DNA of 8,196 nucleotides, taken from contig DATACZ010000047.1 of assembly GCA_036258795.1 (NCBI GenBank), forward strand, positions 1-8,196, in the 5' to 3' direction. Within the stretch, counting starts at the first letter, position 1; every line of letters begins with the position of its first letter. The notes beneath the pieces were generated by a model, which worked only from the letters and a program-made list of their open reading frames with translations, was not told where the DNA came from and made no database searches. Position numbers and translations under genes: made by a program. The stretch comes from DATACZ01 sp036258795. GTDB lineage: Bacteria > Actinomycetota > CADDZG01 > JAHWKV01. This document shows positions 1-5,732 of this stretch, piece after piece.

Positions 1-167
1 GCAGCCAACGCGGCCTGGTCGGCGGCCTTCTGGAGCTCCCGCTGCGCTCCAAACAAGGTAAAGGTGCTGATCCCCCCGGCAACCAGGAGCGTCAGAACCG
101 TCATGACGAGGGCAACCGTCAAAAGGACCGCGCCTCGTTCACTGCTGAGTCGGGCTTTGAGTCTCAT
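1..167 (-). CDS. TadE/TadG-like pilus-associated membrane protein (N-terminal part only)
   Basis: The gene starts at 167 and runs off the window at base 1, so only the first 55 residues are visible. They show a short basic N-terminus, an ERGA motif at residues 10-13, one hydrophobic segment at about 13-36, then GAQRELQKAADQAALA at 40-55. A membrane anchor followed by a run like 'QR.LQ.AADQAALA' is typical of TadE/TadG-like proteins, which are anchored minor pilins or assembly factors of the Tad/Flp system and act at the cell surface. The start is supported by GGAG about 7 bases upstream (minus strand). It lies downstream of the Flp pilin gene in the same direction, 118 bases away, with a strong hairpin between. 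The family call rests on the N-terminus and context; TadE versus TadG cannot be separated without the rest. Confidence 0.75.
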   Translation of the reverse strand, partial: MRLKARLSSERGAVLLTVALVMTVLTLLVAGGISTFTLFGAQRELQKAADQAALA

Positions 168-215
168 TCCTATCTCCGGTGAATCAAAAGTGGGGGATCT
201 TGGGTGTAACTACCT

Positions 216-259
216 GGGGGACCCGGTTGTCCTAGTGCGTGTCGGACACCGGGTCCCCC
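216..259 (-). promoter_or_regulatory. Strong intergenic hairpin between pilin and TadG-like genes
   Basis: Bases 216-226 pair perfectly with 249-259 (11 bp, mostly G-C). After an unpaired T at 227, bases 228-232 pair with 244-248, leaving an 11-base loop. Read on the minus strand, the stem begins about 26 bases after the pilin stop codon and ends about 49 bases before the next start. No U-run follows, so it is not a classic intrinsic terminator. Likely roles are partial termination or 3'-end protection of the pilin message, giving more pilin than downstream protein. The structure is seen in the sequence; the function is inferred. Confidence 0.6.
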
Positions 260-285
260 TATTGCTTGGTTCTAGGGGTTTGTTC

Positions 286-510
286 CTAGCCCGCTGGTGC
301 CTCGCAGCCGGGGCCGGGAGCCACCACGGGAAGCGCTTCGACGACGTCGCAGAACATGGTCTCGAGCTGGCCGCCGAGGGCAAGCAGCGCGCCGATGATG
401 GCTACAGCGATGAGGCCGACCAAAAGGCCGTACTCAACTGCGGCAGCGCCACGGTCACCACGAATCAGGTCCTGAAGCTTCAACAGAACCGTGTAGTAGA
501 CGTTCGACAT
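286..510 (-). CDS. flp: Flp/Fap-type IVb pilin precursor
   Basis: This 74-residue protein is the structural subunit of a Tad/Flp (type IVb) pilus, processed by a prepilin peptidase and assembled across the envelope. Residues 1-21 form a basic leader ending RGDRG. The next residues AAAVEYGLLV give the type IVb signature, with Gly at -1, Glu at +5 and Tyr at +6, so cleavage is predicted after Gly21 and the mature subunit would be 53 residues. A hydrophobic helix covers about 28-46. The short tail carries Cys54 and Cys69, which could form a disulfide. The length fits the Flp family. The ATG at 510 is preceded by AGGAAAGGAG (521-530, minus strand) at 10 bases. The next gene downstream is TadE/TadG-like, which supports a tad locus continuing to the left of the window. 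Confidence 0.93.
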   Translation of the reverse strand: MSNVYYTVLLKLQDLIRGDRGAAAVEYGLLVGLIAVAIIGALLALGGQLETMFCDVVEALPVVAPGPGCEAPAG

Positions 511-798
511 ATTGGCTCAACTCCTTTCCTTGGAATTTGCGTCAGTTCCAGGTGGGGGCCCGTGCGGTCTCACCTCCTTGACTGCGGGCGAACCTCCGAC
601 TCTCTTCTTGACGCCCCTTAATATCGGCACGTTTTCGAATTTCTTTAGAGGTTTTTTGACGGTAAGTGAAAAAGTTGACACTGAGAGCGTTTGCGGGCTT
701 GGCATGGTGACTCTCCAAATCCGGCGGGCCTTGAGGACGGAGATCGGGCGGTGCGATTTCTTACTAGACTGGTTGCTTTCCGTTAATGGGGGGAGTCA
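511..798. other. Divergent intergenic region between flp and the cyclophilin gene
   Basis: This stretch must hold the promoters for both divergent genes. On the plus strand there are two TTGAC -35-like hexamers, at 656-661 and 675-680, but neither has a convincing -10 at normal spacing. On the minus strand, 570-579 reads AAGGAGGTGA, a full-length match to the 16S anti-Shine-Dalgarno sequence, yet no start codon sits at the right distance. The pilin uses a separate ribosome binding site at 521-530. I see no tRNA, known riboswitch consensus or clear terminator. Confidence 0.5.
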
Positions 799-1314
799 AT
801 GGCAACCTACGCAACTCTCGTCACCTCTATGGGCGACATCAAGGTGAGGCTTTTTCCCGAGACGGCGCCCAAGACGGTGGAGAACTTCATCGGTCTCGCT
901 ACCGGACAGAAGGAGTGGACTCACCCCCGGACCGGCGAGAAGCGCAACGATCCCCTCTACAGCGGCACGGTTTTCCACCGGGTGATCCCGAACTTCATGA
1001 TCCAGGGGGGCGACCCTCTTGGAACGGGGAGAGGCGGCCCCGGCTACCAGTTCGAGGACGAGATCGAGGGGGGCCCTTCCTTTGACAAGGAAGGCTACCT
1101 GGCTATGGCGAACGCAGGACCAAACACGAATGGAAGCCAGTTCTTCATTACGGTGGCCGAGACCAAGTGGTTAAGCGGCAAGCACACCATCTTCGGTGAG
1201 GTGGTAGAGGGACAGGACGTGGTGTTCAAGATCTCGCGGGTCGGCACCAACTTCAACGACAAGCCGGCGACGGACGTAGTCCTTGAGAGGGTAGAGATAA
1301 GCTCCGACGATTGA
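799..1314 (+). CDS. Cyclophilin-type peptidyl-prolyl cis-trans isomerase
   Basis: A 171-residue single-domain cyclophilin that catalyses cis-trans isomerisation of Xaa-Pro bonds to assist folding. No signal peptide or membrane segment is present, so it should be cytosolic. All the main active-site landmarks are visible: FHRVIPNFMIQGGD at 59-72 (catalytic Arg61, with Phe66, Met67, Gln69), NAGPNTNGSQFFIT at 105-118 (Phe116), and WLSGKHTIFGEV at 124-135 (Trp124, His129). Trp124 aligns with human CypA Trp121, the residue linked to cyclosporin binding. An insertion at about 36-52 (GQKEWTHPRTGEKR region) is common in actinobacterial and other bacterial homologues. The start ATG follows a GGGGGGAG tract with only 3 bases between, a short spacing. 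The gene ends one base before the convergent phosphatase gene. Confidence 0.95.
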   Translation: MATYATLVTSMGDIKVRLFPETAPKTVENFIGLATGQKEWTHPRTGEKRNDPLYSGTVFHRVIPNFMIQGGDPLGTGRGGPGYQFEDEIEGGPSFDKEGYLAMANAGPNTNGSQFFITVAETKWLSGKHTIFGEVVEGQDVVFKISRVGTNFNDKPATDVVLERVEISSDD

Positions 1315-1315
1315 G

Positions 1316-2056
1316 CTAAGGCACTACCAGGTTCTCCAGCTTCTCCAGCAGCTCCTCGGTTCCTGCCGCCACCGTCAGGCTGTCGTGCCGCCGCACGAAC
1401 CCACCGGCACCTTCGACGATGGCCATACCGGCGCTTACGTCCCAAGGGCGCATATCCTCCTCGAAGTACCCATCCAGCCGGCCGCACGCTACCCAGGCCA
1501 GGTCCAGGGCGGCGCTGCCGACTCTTCGGATGTCCCGGACCAAGGGCAGCAGATTAGCTGTGACCTCGGCCTGCCGGGCCCTTACGTCGGACCGATACGA
1601 GAAGCCGGTTGCGATCAATGAATCCGCCAGGTCGGTCTTTCTGCTGGGTGTGAGCCCGTCCACGTCGGTAAACGTCTCCCGCCGGCTGGGGTCGTGAACC
1701 ACCCCCAGCCTCACCCTTCCTTCCACGCCTATGGACACGCACCAGTGGGGGAAGTTGTAGACAAAGTTAACGGTGCCGTCGAGGGGGTCGACAACCCACT
1801 CGATTCCGCTCGACCCCACGTTAACCGAGCCCTCCTCAGCCTTGACCGAGTCGTCGGGTCTCAAGCTCAGAAGCTCCTCGAAGATGTGACGCTCCGCCGC
1901 CCGGTCGGCGTCGGTTACGAGGTCGGTGACGCTCGACTTCCACCCCGTCCGCCCGGCCTCCATGCCCAGCAGAATTTCCCCGGCCTCCTGGGCAAGCCGT
2001 ATCGCCAAAGCCCTCAGCTCAGAAGTCTCATCCGCTCCTGGACCCTCTTGGACCAC
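1316..2056 (-). CDS. Inositol monophosphatase family phosphatase
   Basis: A 246-residue Mg2+-dependent phosphatase of the inositol monophosphatase superfamily. Visible landmarks are the AEEG element at 73-76 (metal-binding Glu), motif WVVDPLDGTVNF at 87-98 (Asp90 and Asp93 bind metal), RRVGSAALDLAWVACGRLDG at 177-196, and RPWDVSAGMAIVEGAGG at 203-219 (Asp206 of the WDxxAG motif). Length and motif order are standard. The substrate is uncertain: inositol-1-phosphate, histidinol phosphate and other sugar phosphates are all used within the family, so I give no symbol. The frame stays open upstream to 2290, but that part lies inside the YjbQ gene. The GTG at 2056 overlaps the YjbQ stop as TAGTG and is the likely start, read by translational coupling since no good ribosome binding site is present. 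Confidence 0.9.
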   Translation of the reverse strand: MVQEGPGADETSELRALAIRLAQEAGEILLGMEAGRTGWKSSVTDLVTDADRAAERHIFEELLSLRPDDSVKAEEGSVNVGSSGIEWVVDPLDGTVNFVYNFPHWCVSIGVEGRVRLGVVHDPSRRETFTDVDGLTPSRKTDLADSLIATGFSYRSDVRARQAEVTANLLPLVRDIRRVGSAALDLAWVACGRLDGYFEEDMRPWDVSAGMAIVEGAGGFVRRHDSLTVAAGTEELLEKLENLVVP

Positions 2057-2466
2057 TAATCCGAAGAGGACAGAAATGCCAGTACGACCTGCCGGTTCGG
2101 GTTGTCGACGTTGGGATCCACCATAACCAGGCTTTGCCAGGTGCCAAGGGAGACCTTCCCATCTATTACCGGCAGAGTCAGGGTGGGGGCGATGAAGACG
2201 GGGAGTAGATGATCCGCTCCGTGGCCTTTGGAGCCATGCGAATGAACGTAGCGATCTTCTCTCGGCATGATGGCGTCCAGCCGGTCCCACAGATCCGCTT
2301 CGCTTCCAGAGCCCAGCTCCATCAGCGCCAGACCGGCGGTGGCGTGGGGTACCGAGACGCTTAACAAGCCGTCGCCTTCGCCCTGTACGAACTTTTGGAC
2401 ATCCCCGGTGAGATCCACGATCTGGCGGGACCGCCCGGTGTTGAATTTGAGCCTCTCAGTTTTCAT
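2056..2466 (-). CDS. YjbQ / UPF0047 family protein
   Basis: A 136-residue protein of the YjbQ (UPF0047) family, a small trimeric beta-fold family. E. coli YjbQ has been reported to have weak thiamine-phosphate synthase activity, and annotation pipelines often use that name, but the true role is unsettled. Family marks seen are VPHATAGLALMELG at 39-52, the His-rich HSHGSKGHGADHLLP at 75-89 and the near-invariant IDGKVSLGTWQS at 101-112. The histidines (41, 75, 77, 86) are the likely functional or metal-binding set. No Shine-Dalgarno sequence precedes the ATG at 2466; a -10 element sits 7 bases upstream, which suggests a leaderless message. It is the first gene of a two-gene unit with the phosphatase, sharing one base. 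Confidence 0.9.
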   Translation of the reverse strand: MKTERLKFNTGRSRQIVDLTGDVQKFVQGEGDGLLSVSVPHATAGLALMELGSGSEADLWDRLDAIMPREDRYVHSHGSKGHGADHLLPVFIAPTLTLPVIDGKVSLGTWQSLVMVDPNVDNPNRQVVLAFLSSSD

Positions 2467-2473
2467 GGACGCA

Positions 2474-2501
2474 AGTTTAAAGGCGATGGGTCCCCGGCCA
2501 A
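2474..2501 (-). promoter_or_regulatory. Candidate promoter for a leaderless yjbQ transcript
   Basis: On the minus strand TTGGCC (2496-2501) is followed after 16 bases by TAAACT (2474-2479), matching the actinobacterial TAnnnT -10 pattern. The ATG at 2466 begins 7 bases after the -10, so transcription would start at or next to the start codon. The absence of a ribosome binding site agrees with a leaderless message, a common arrangement in actinobacteria. It lies in the 56-base gap shared with the divergent aldo/keto reductase gene. Confidence 0.5.
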
Positions 2502-2522
2502 CCGTTGCACTAAGGTGAAGCC

Positions 2523-3548
2523 ATGGAATATGTCCTGCTCGGCAACACGGGTGTGCTGGTAAGTCCCCTGTGTTTGGGGACGATGATGTTCGGGTCTTGG
2601 GGAAACCCCGATCACGACGAGTCCATCCGGGTTATTCACGCCGCCCTGGACGCCGGGATCAACTTCCTCGATACCGCGAACGTCTACTCAGCTGGTGAGT
2701 CCGAGGAGATTGTGGGAAAGGCCCTCAAGGGCCGCCGGGACGAGGTGGTTCTGGCGACCAAGTTTCACGGGACCATGGGGCGAGGGCCGAACGATCGAGG
2801 CAACTCCAGGTATCACATCTTCAGAGCCGTCGAGGACTCCCTGAGGCGGCTGCAGACCGACCACATCGACCTGTACCAGGTTCACCGTCCCGACCCCCTC
2901 ATGGATGTGGGCGAGACGCTCTCCGCTTTGAGCGACCTTGTGACCCAGGGCAAAGTCCGCTATCTCGGATCCAGTACCTTCCCCGCCGGTGACATGATCG
3001 AGGCTCAGTGGGCGGCCGAGCGCCGGCGCCTGAAGCGGTTCGTATGCGAGCAGCCCCCCTACTCGATCTTGGTGCGCCACATCGAGCACTCGGTGCTGCC
3101 TCTGGCTCGGAAGTACCGCATGGGGGTAATAGTGTGGAGCCCGCTGGCCGGAGGATGGCTCTCCGGAAAGTTCAGAAGGGGGCTGCCGGCCCCCAAGACG
3201 GGGCGTGCCGCAAGGGTGCCGAAGAGGTTCGACCATTCAATCCCAGCCAACCAGCGCAAGTACGACATAGTCGAGGAGCTCATACCGCTTGCCGATAAGG
3301 AAGGTATCTCGTTAGTGGAGATGTCCGTGGCCTGGACCCTCGAGCATCCGGCGGTTACGTCAGCAATCATCGGGCCGAGAAATATGGATCAACTCAAAGG
3401 GCAGCTGAGTGCGCCAGAGATCAGGCTCTCTACGGAAACGCTGGATGCGATCGACGAGATCGTTCCGCCAGGCGTAACCCTCAACCCGGCCGACGAAGGC
3501 TACGAGCCGATCTGGCTAGAAGCTAAATATCGGAGAAGACGGCGTTAG
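2523..3548 (+). CDS. Aldo/keto reductase
   Basis: A 341-residue NAD(P)H-dependent oxidoreductase with the (beta/alpha)8 aldo/keto reductase fold, acting in the cytosol on an unknown carbonyl substrate. The catalytic tetrad is intact: Asp50 and Tyr55 in FLDTANVYSAGESE (48-61), Lys80 in LATKFHG (77-83) and His121 in LYQVHRPDP (117-125). The N-terminal LGNTGVLVSPLCLGTMMFG (6-24) and the C-terminal SAIIGPRNMDQLKGQL cofactor segment are typical of the YajO/Tas/GSP69-like branch. The length is normal, with a basic tail RRRRR at the end. The ATG at 2523 follows AAGGTGA (2512-2518) at 4 bases. It is transcribed alone and meets the DUF7715-like gene tail to tail across 34 bases. Confidence 0.93.
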   Translation: MEYVLLGNTGVLVSPLCLGTMMFGSWGNPDHDESIRVIHAALDAGINFLDTANVYSAGESEEIVGKALKGRRDEVVLATKFHGTMGRGPNDRGNSRYHIFRAVEDSLRRLQTDHIDLYQVHRPDPLMDVGETLSALSDLVTQGKVRYLGSSTFPAGDMIEAQWAAERRRLKRFVCEQPPYSILVRHIEHSVLPLARKYRMGVIVWSPLAGGWLSGKFRRGLPAPKTGRAARVPKRFDHSIPANQRKYDIVEELIPLADKEGISLVEMSVAWTLEHPAVTSAIIGPRNMDQLKGQLSAPEIRLSTETLDAIDEIVPPGVTLNPADEGYEPIWLEAKYRRRRR

Positions 3549-3582
3549 GTCGATTGTCCATGTTCCGCATCAAGGGACCGCT

Positions 3583-3980
3583 TTATCGCTTCGCCATGAC
3601 GTCTCCCCGTCGCTCCAGAACCGTGCCGACGGGGCAGATTGCTGCCAGATAGGTGAGCTCATCCGTCAGGTGGCGTACCCACTGGTTCACGTCTGGCTCG
3701 GCCAGTAGCTCTTTGGTGACGTAACCCTGACTTTCGAGGGCGTCGGCGACCAGTTGAAAGTAGCTGTCGGGATCTAGATCTTCCTGCTCCACCACCTTGA
3801 CGGTCGTCGTCGCCAGCTGGCTCGCCATCCCTGCCATCGAACGGCGGCAACCGCAGTGGTCATCGACGAATCCCCAGTGGCACTCGATCGGAGCAAAGAA
3901 GACCAGCTCGCCTTCGACCGCACAGCAAAATCGTTGTCGCGCCACCCCTGGCTTTGGCTGGTGGCCGCAAGAACCTTCAT
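3583..3980 (-). CDS. Small conserved protein resembling DUF7715, interrupted by a frameshift
   Basis: Two overlapping frames together make one protein of about 132 residues. The first begins at ATG 3980, behind a good AAAGGAAA ribosome binding site, and reads MKVLAATSQSQGWRDNDF. The second continues as CCAVEGELVFFAPIECHW, then HCGCRRSMAGMASQLATTTV, and ends at 3583. The join falls at a run of four Ts (3927-3930, A's on the plus strand); one more T would restore the frame as DFCCAVEGELV. From memory, the 'RDNDF-C.AVEGELV ... CGCRRSMAG..S..ATTT ... GTVLERRGD' pattern matches actinobacterial proteins now called DUF7715, of unknown function; the name needs checking. The clustered Cys and His (CHW..., HCGC) suggest metal binding. 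A shorter product could begin at GTG 3945, but that start has no ribosome binding site and loses the conserved N-terminus. The break may be real, programmed, or a sequencing error. Confidence 0.7.
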
Positions 3981-4026
3981 CCCGTTTCCTTTCGCCTTCG
4001 TTTCTTCCGGTAGCTGGACCTCGCCG

Positions 4027-5148
4027 TCAAGGTTCGGGCGGGGTTGCCCTTACGGCATTGCGGTCGCGCTTGGTCTTGGCCTGGTGGCAACTCCAGCACC
4101 GGGGCTTGAGGTTGGGTTTTGAGGTAGCGCCTTGGATGAACCGGGGTTTGACGTGGTCGAACTCGTTGCGAAAACGATTGCCACAGTCAACACATGACAC
4201 CCCATCGAAGGAGGGTGGCTCCCCCAACTCAAGCGCGACCAGCACCTCTACAGGGATGTTCTTAGTCCACCTGGCGAAGTTGCGCAGATCCTTGCCGTCG
4301 AAAAAGACCCCGGAGAGAAAGGCATCCTGAGCGATCTCCCTAGCCACCTGGGGAGAGACCGGCCCCACTCCCGGAATCTTGCAGACCTCCCCTTTTCTTA
4401 CTATGGTCCAGCCCCGTCTTGCCACCTCGTGGCTTACGAGCACCACTAGCTCGGGACGCCGGGCCCGCCCCTTCCCGGTGCCAGACAAAAGCACCGCATA
4501 AGCATCTGCCAGCTGCCGCTCGAAGGGCTCCCTCGATCCATTCCCCGACCCTGCCTGCGACCTCCTCGCTAACCGGGCCGCCTCCGCCTCCGCCCGGGCA
4601 ATGATCGGGGTCCCGACGTGGGGTTCCAGGGAAAGGTGGATGTGGACCATGCCTAGGTCGTCGGTGTGGCTTCGGCCATAGCGGGCGGCGTGCTGGCGAG
4701 CCGAAAGATCCCGATGCTGCTCGGCCTCGAGCTTTGTCTTCCGAGCTTGATCTTTGAGCACGTGGAAGGCCTCTTCTTGAGCTACCTCGACGAGCTCCCT
4801 GGCTGCGCCGGGGCAGGACTCTTCGGCCGCTGCGATCTCCCCTGCCTGCTCCAAAGAGATGTCGCCCTGCTGAAAAGCCGCGCTCAGTTCCCCGGATGTT
4901 TCCAAAACCTTCCCGGTTGCGACCACGGCCTTCGCCTGTCCGATGGATGTACCGGTGACCCTGGCGAGCGCGGAGGGGTCATCCAACTTGCGGGAAAGAC
5001 AGGCGATCCCGAAGTCAGCGAGCCTCCTGGCGCGGGCATAGGAAGTGAGTAGTCTGTGTGCTCCCGGCGCCGGCAACAGCTCGGGCTGAAGGTCTTCGTT
5101 GGCTTTTTCCAACAACTCGATCGCCTGATCGATGAGCCCAATACCCAT
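4027..5148 (-). CDS. DUF222 / HNH endonuclease domain protein
   Basis: A 373-residue protein with the actinobacterial DUF222 (13E12-repeat) region over roughly the first 270 residues and a C-terminal HNH nuclease domain. The nuclease part is visible as CVDCG (Cys319, Cys322), NEFDHVKPR (Asp331-His332), NLKPRCWSCHQAKTKRD with Asn346, Cys351, Cys354 and His355. The two CxxC pairs should bind a structural zinc, and the histidines and Asn form the beta-beta-alpha metal site. The sequence IPGVGPVSPQVAREIAQDA before it is typical of the family. Such genes occur in many copies in actinobacterial genomes; their biological role is unclear, with mobile DNA or DNA processing suggested. I chose ATG 5148; an in-frame TTG at 5178 would add 10 residues. 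Neither has a clear ribosome binding site. It is 46 bases upstream of the DUF7715-like gene. Confidence 0.9.
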   Translation of the reverse strand: MGIGLIDQAIELLEKANEDLQPELLPAPGAHRLLTSYARARRLADFGIACLSRKLDDPSALARVTGTSIGQAKAVVATGKVLETSGELSAAFQQGDISLEQAGEIAAAEESCPGAARELVEVAQEEAFHVLKDQARKTKLEAEQHRDLSARQHAARYGRSHTDDLGMVHIHLSLEPHVGTPIIARAEAEAARLARRSQAGSGNGSREPFERQLADAYAVLLSGTGKGRARRPELVVLVSHEVARRGWTIVRKGEVCKIPGVGPVSPQVAREIAQDAFLSGVFFDGKDLRNFARWTKNIPVEVLVALELGEPPSFDGVSCVDCGNRFRNEFDHVKPRFIQGATSKPNLKPRCWSCHQAKTKRDRNAVRATPPEP

Positions 5149-5206
5149 ACCGCTGATTTTGGCGGAAGGGTGTGACAAATCCGGGCGGCTGGGTGGTCAA
5201 CCCCCG

Positions 5207-5222
5207 AACTCTTGAGAGAGTT
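5207..5222 (-). terminator. Small hairpin, possible second terminator element
   Basis: AACTCT (5207-5212) pairs with AGAGTT (5217-5222) across a 4-base loop. It lies just past the larger GC hairpin, downstream of the four-gene sigma unit, and before the HNH gene. There is no U-run after it on either strand, so any terminator role is weak. Confidence 0.25.
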
Positions 5223-5240
5223 TCCGGCCTACTTAGCAGC

Positions 5241-5268
5241 CGCTGACCCCGGCCGGACCGGGGTAGCG
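5241..5268 (-). terminator. GC-rich hairpin ending the sigma-factor operon
   Basis: ACCCCGG (5246-5252) pairs with CCGGGGT (5258-5264) around a 5-base loop, and the stem continues as CGCT/AGCG (5241-5244 with 5265-5268) across one bulged G at 5245, giving 11 bp. On the minus strand it starts about 19 bases after the last stop codon of the operon. No U-run follows, as is often seen for GC-rich actinobacterial terminators. The position strongly suggests transcript termination or 3'-end formation. Confidence 0.5.
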
Positions 5269-5287
5269 CTCGAGCACCCAGTGCCCG

Positions 5288-5557
5288 TTAGCTCCACGCC
5301 GATGCTGCGGCCGACCGTCCCCCGGCGGTGGTGCGGTGATGGTCCCGGCGGCTGTACCAGGGGACCACGAAGACGAAAGACCCTCCCTCATCGTCCGGTT
5401 GATCCACCGAACGGCGCCCTCCTGCGTCTGCGGCGATGCCCCGCCTTACTGCACTGAGAGCTGGGCTTGGCGGTTCGCCATCGGCGAGCAGGACCAGGCC
5501 GTATTCCGCAAGCTCTTCCGCCACAACGTTACGATCCGAAGCTTCGTAACTGCTCAT
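5288..5557 (-). CDS. Small hypothetical protein, last gene of the sigma-factor operon
   Basis: An 89-residue protein that I do not recognise. Its ATG at 5557 overlaps the preceding gene's TGA stop as ATGA, and GGAGGT sits 7 bases before it, so translation coupled to the upstream gene is likely. The first third is acidic and probably helical (NVVAEELAEYGLVLLADGE, 10-28). The middle holds DQPDDEGGSFVFVVPWYSRR (54-73), and the tail is rich in Arg, Ala and Ser. There is no signal peptide, membrane segment or cysteine. No domain is assigned. The case for it being a real gene rests on the start signals, tight packing and position just before a hairpin; its function cannot be inferred beyond membership of the sigma unit. 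Confidence 0.65.
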   Translation of the reverse strand: MSSYEASDRNVVAEELAEYGLVLLADGEPPSPALSAVRRGIAADAGGRRSVDQPDDEGGSFVFVVPWYSRRDHHRTTAGGRSAAASAWS

Positions 5558-5694
5558 ACTTCCGACCTCCATGAATCGTCGATGGCCGGATCGGCCCATA
5601 CTCGCTCCTCGCTTAGGCTGCCTAGGAAGTCGTGTACCAACGCCGCAAGGAGTAGGGCGATCGGTACCAGGATGACTACGTGAATCCAGCTCAT
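5554..5694 (-). CDS. Small single-pass membrane protein (46 residues)
   Basis: A 46-residue peptide starting at ATG 5694, with AGGAGGAA (5704-5711, minus strand) 9 bases upstream. It reads MSWIHVVILVPIALLLAALV, one hydrophobic helix over about residues 3-20, then an acidic soluble tail (HDFLGSLSEERVWADPAIDD region, 21-40). It follows the membrane partner of the sigma factor after a 38-base gap and overlaps the next gene by 4 bases (ATGA). The frame is open further upstream to 5754, but that would overlap the previous gene and ignore the strong ribosome binding site. I do not recognise a family. Small membrane peptides in such units can stabilise or modulate a larger membrane protein, but here that is only a guess. 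Confidence 0.7.
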   Translation of the reverse strand: MSWIHVVILVPIALLLAALVHDFLGSLSEERVWADPAIDDSWRSEV

Positions 5695-5732
5695 TTCTGT
5701 CTGTTCCTCCTGATCGATAGTGGTCAGTCCGC

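Noticed and set aside
64..621. Long plus-strand reading frame over the pilus region
   Set aside because: It runs antisense through the TadG-like gene and the well-supported Flp pilin, has no family resemblance and no ribosome binding site; it is a GC-rich shadow frame.
517..705. 62-residue minus-strand frame upstream of flp
   Set aside because: It occupies the flp leader and probable promoter area, has weak start signals and no recognisable domain. Only its end near the strong SD-like site is noted as a finding.
656..708. Sigma-70-type promoter for the cyclophilin gene from TTGACG/TTGACA
   Set aside because: Two good -35-like hexamers exist but no -10 element at 16-18 bases, so no promoter is called.
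511..798. Riboswitch such as c-di-GMP-I upstream of the pilin
   Set aside because: The conserved GGCAAACC and GGACGCAAAGCC type elements are not present on either strand.
2057..2290. N-terminal extension of the phosphatase frame up to 2290
   Set aside because: The extra 78 codons lie inside the YjbQ gene in another frame, are Arg/Pro-rich and lack family similarity; the GTG at 2056 gives a normal-length protein.
5179..5206. TTGACC (minus strand) as -35 of the HNH gene
   Set aside because: No -10-like hexamer occurs at the expected distance before the start codon.
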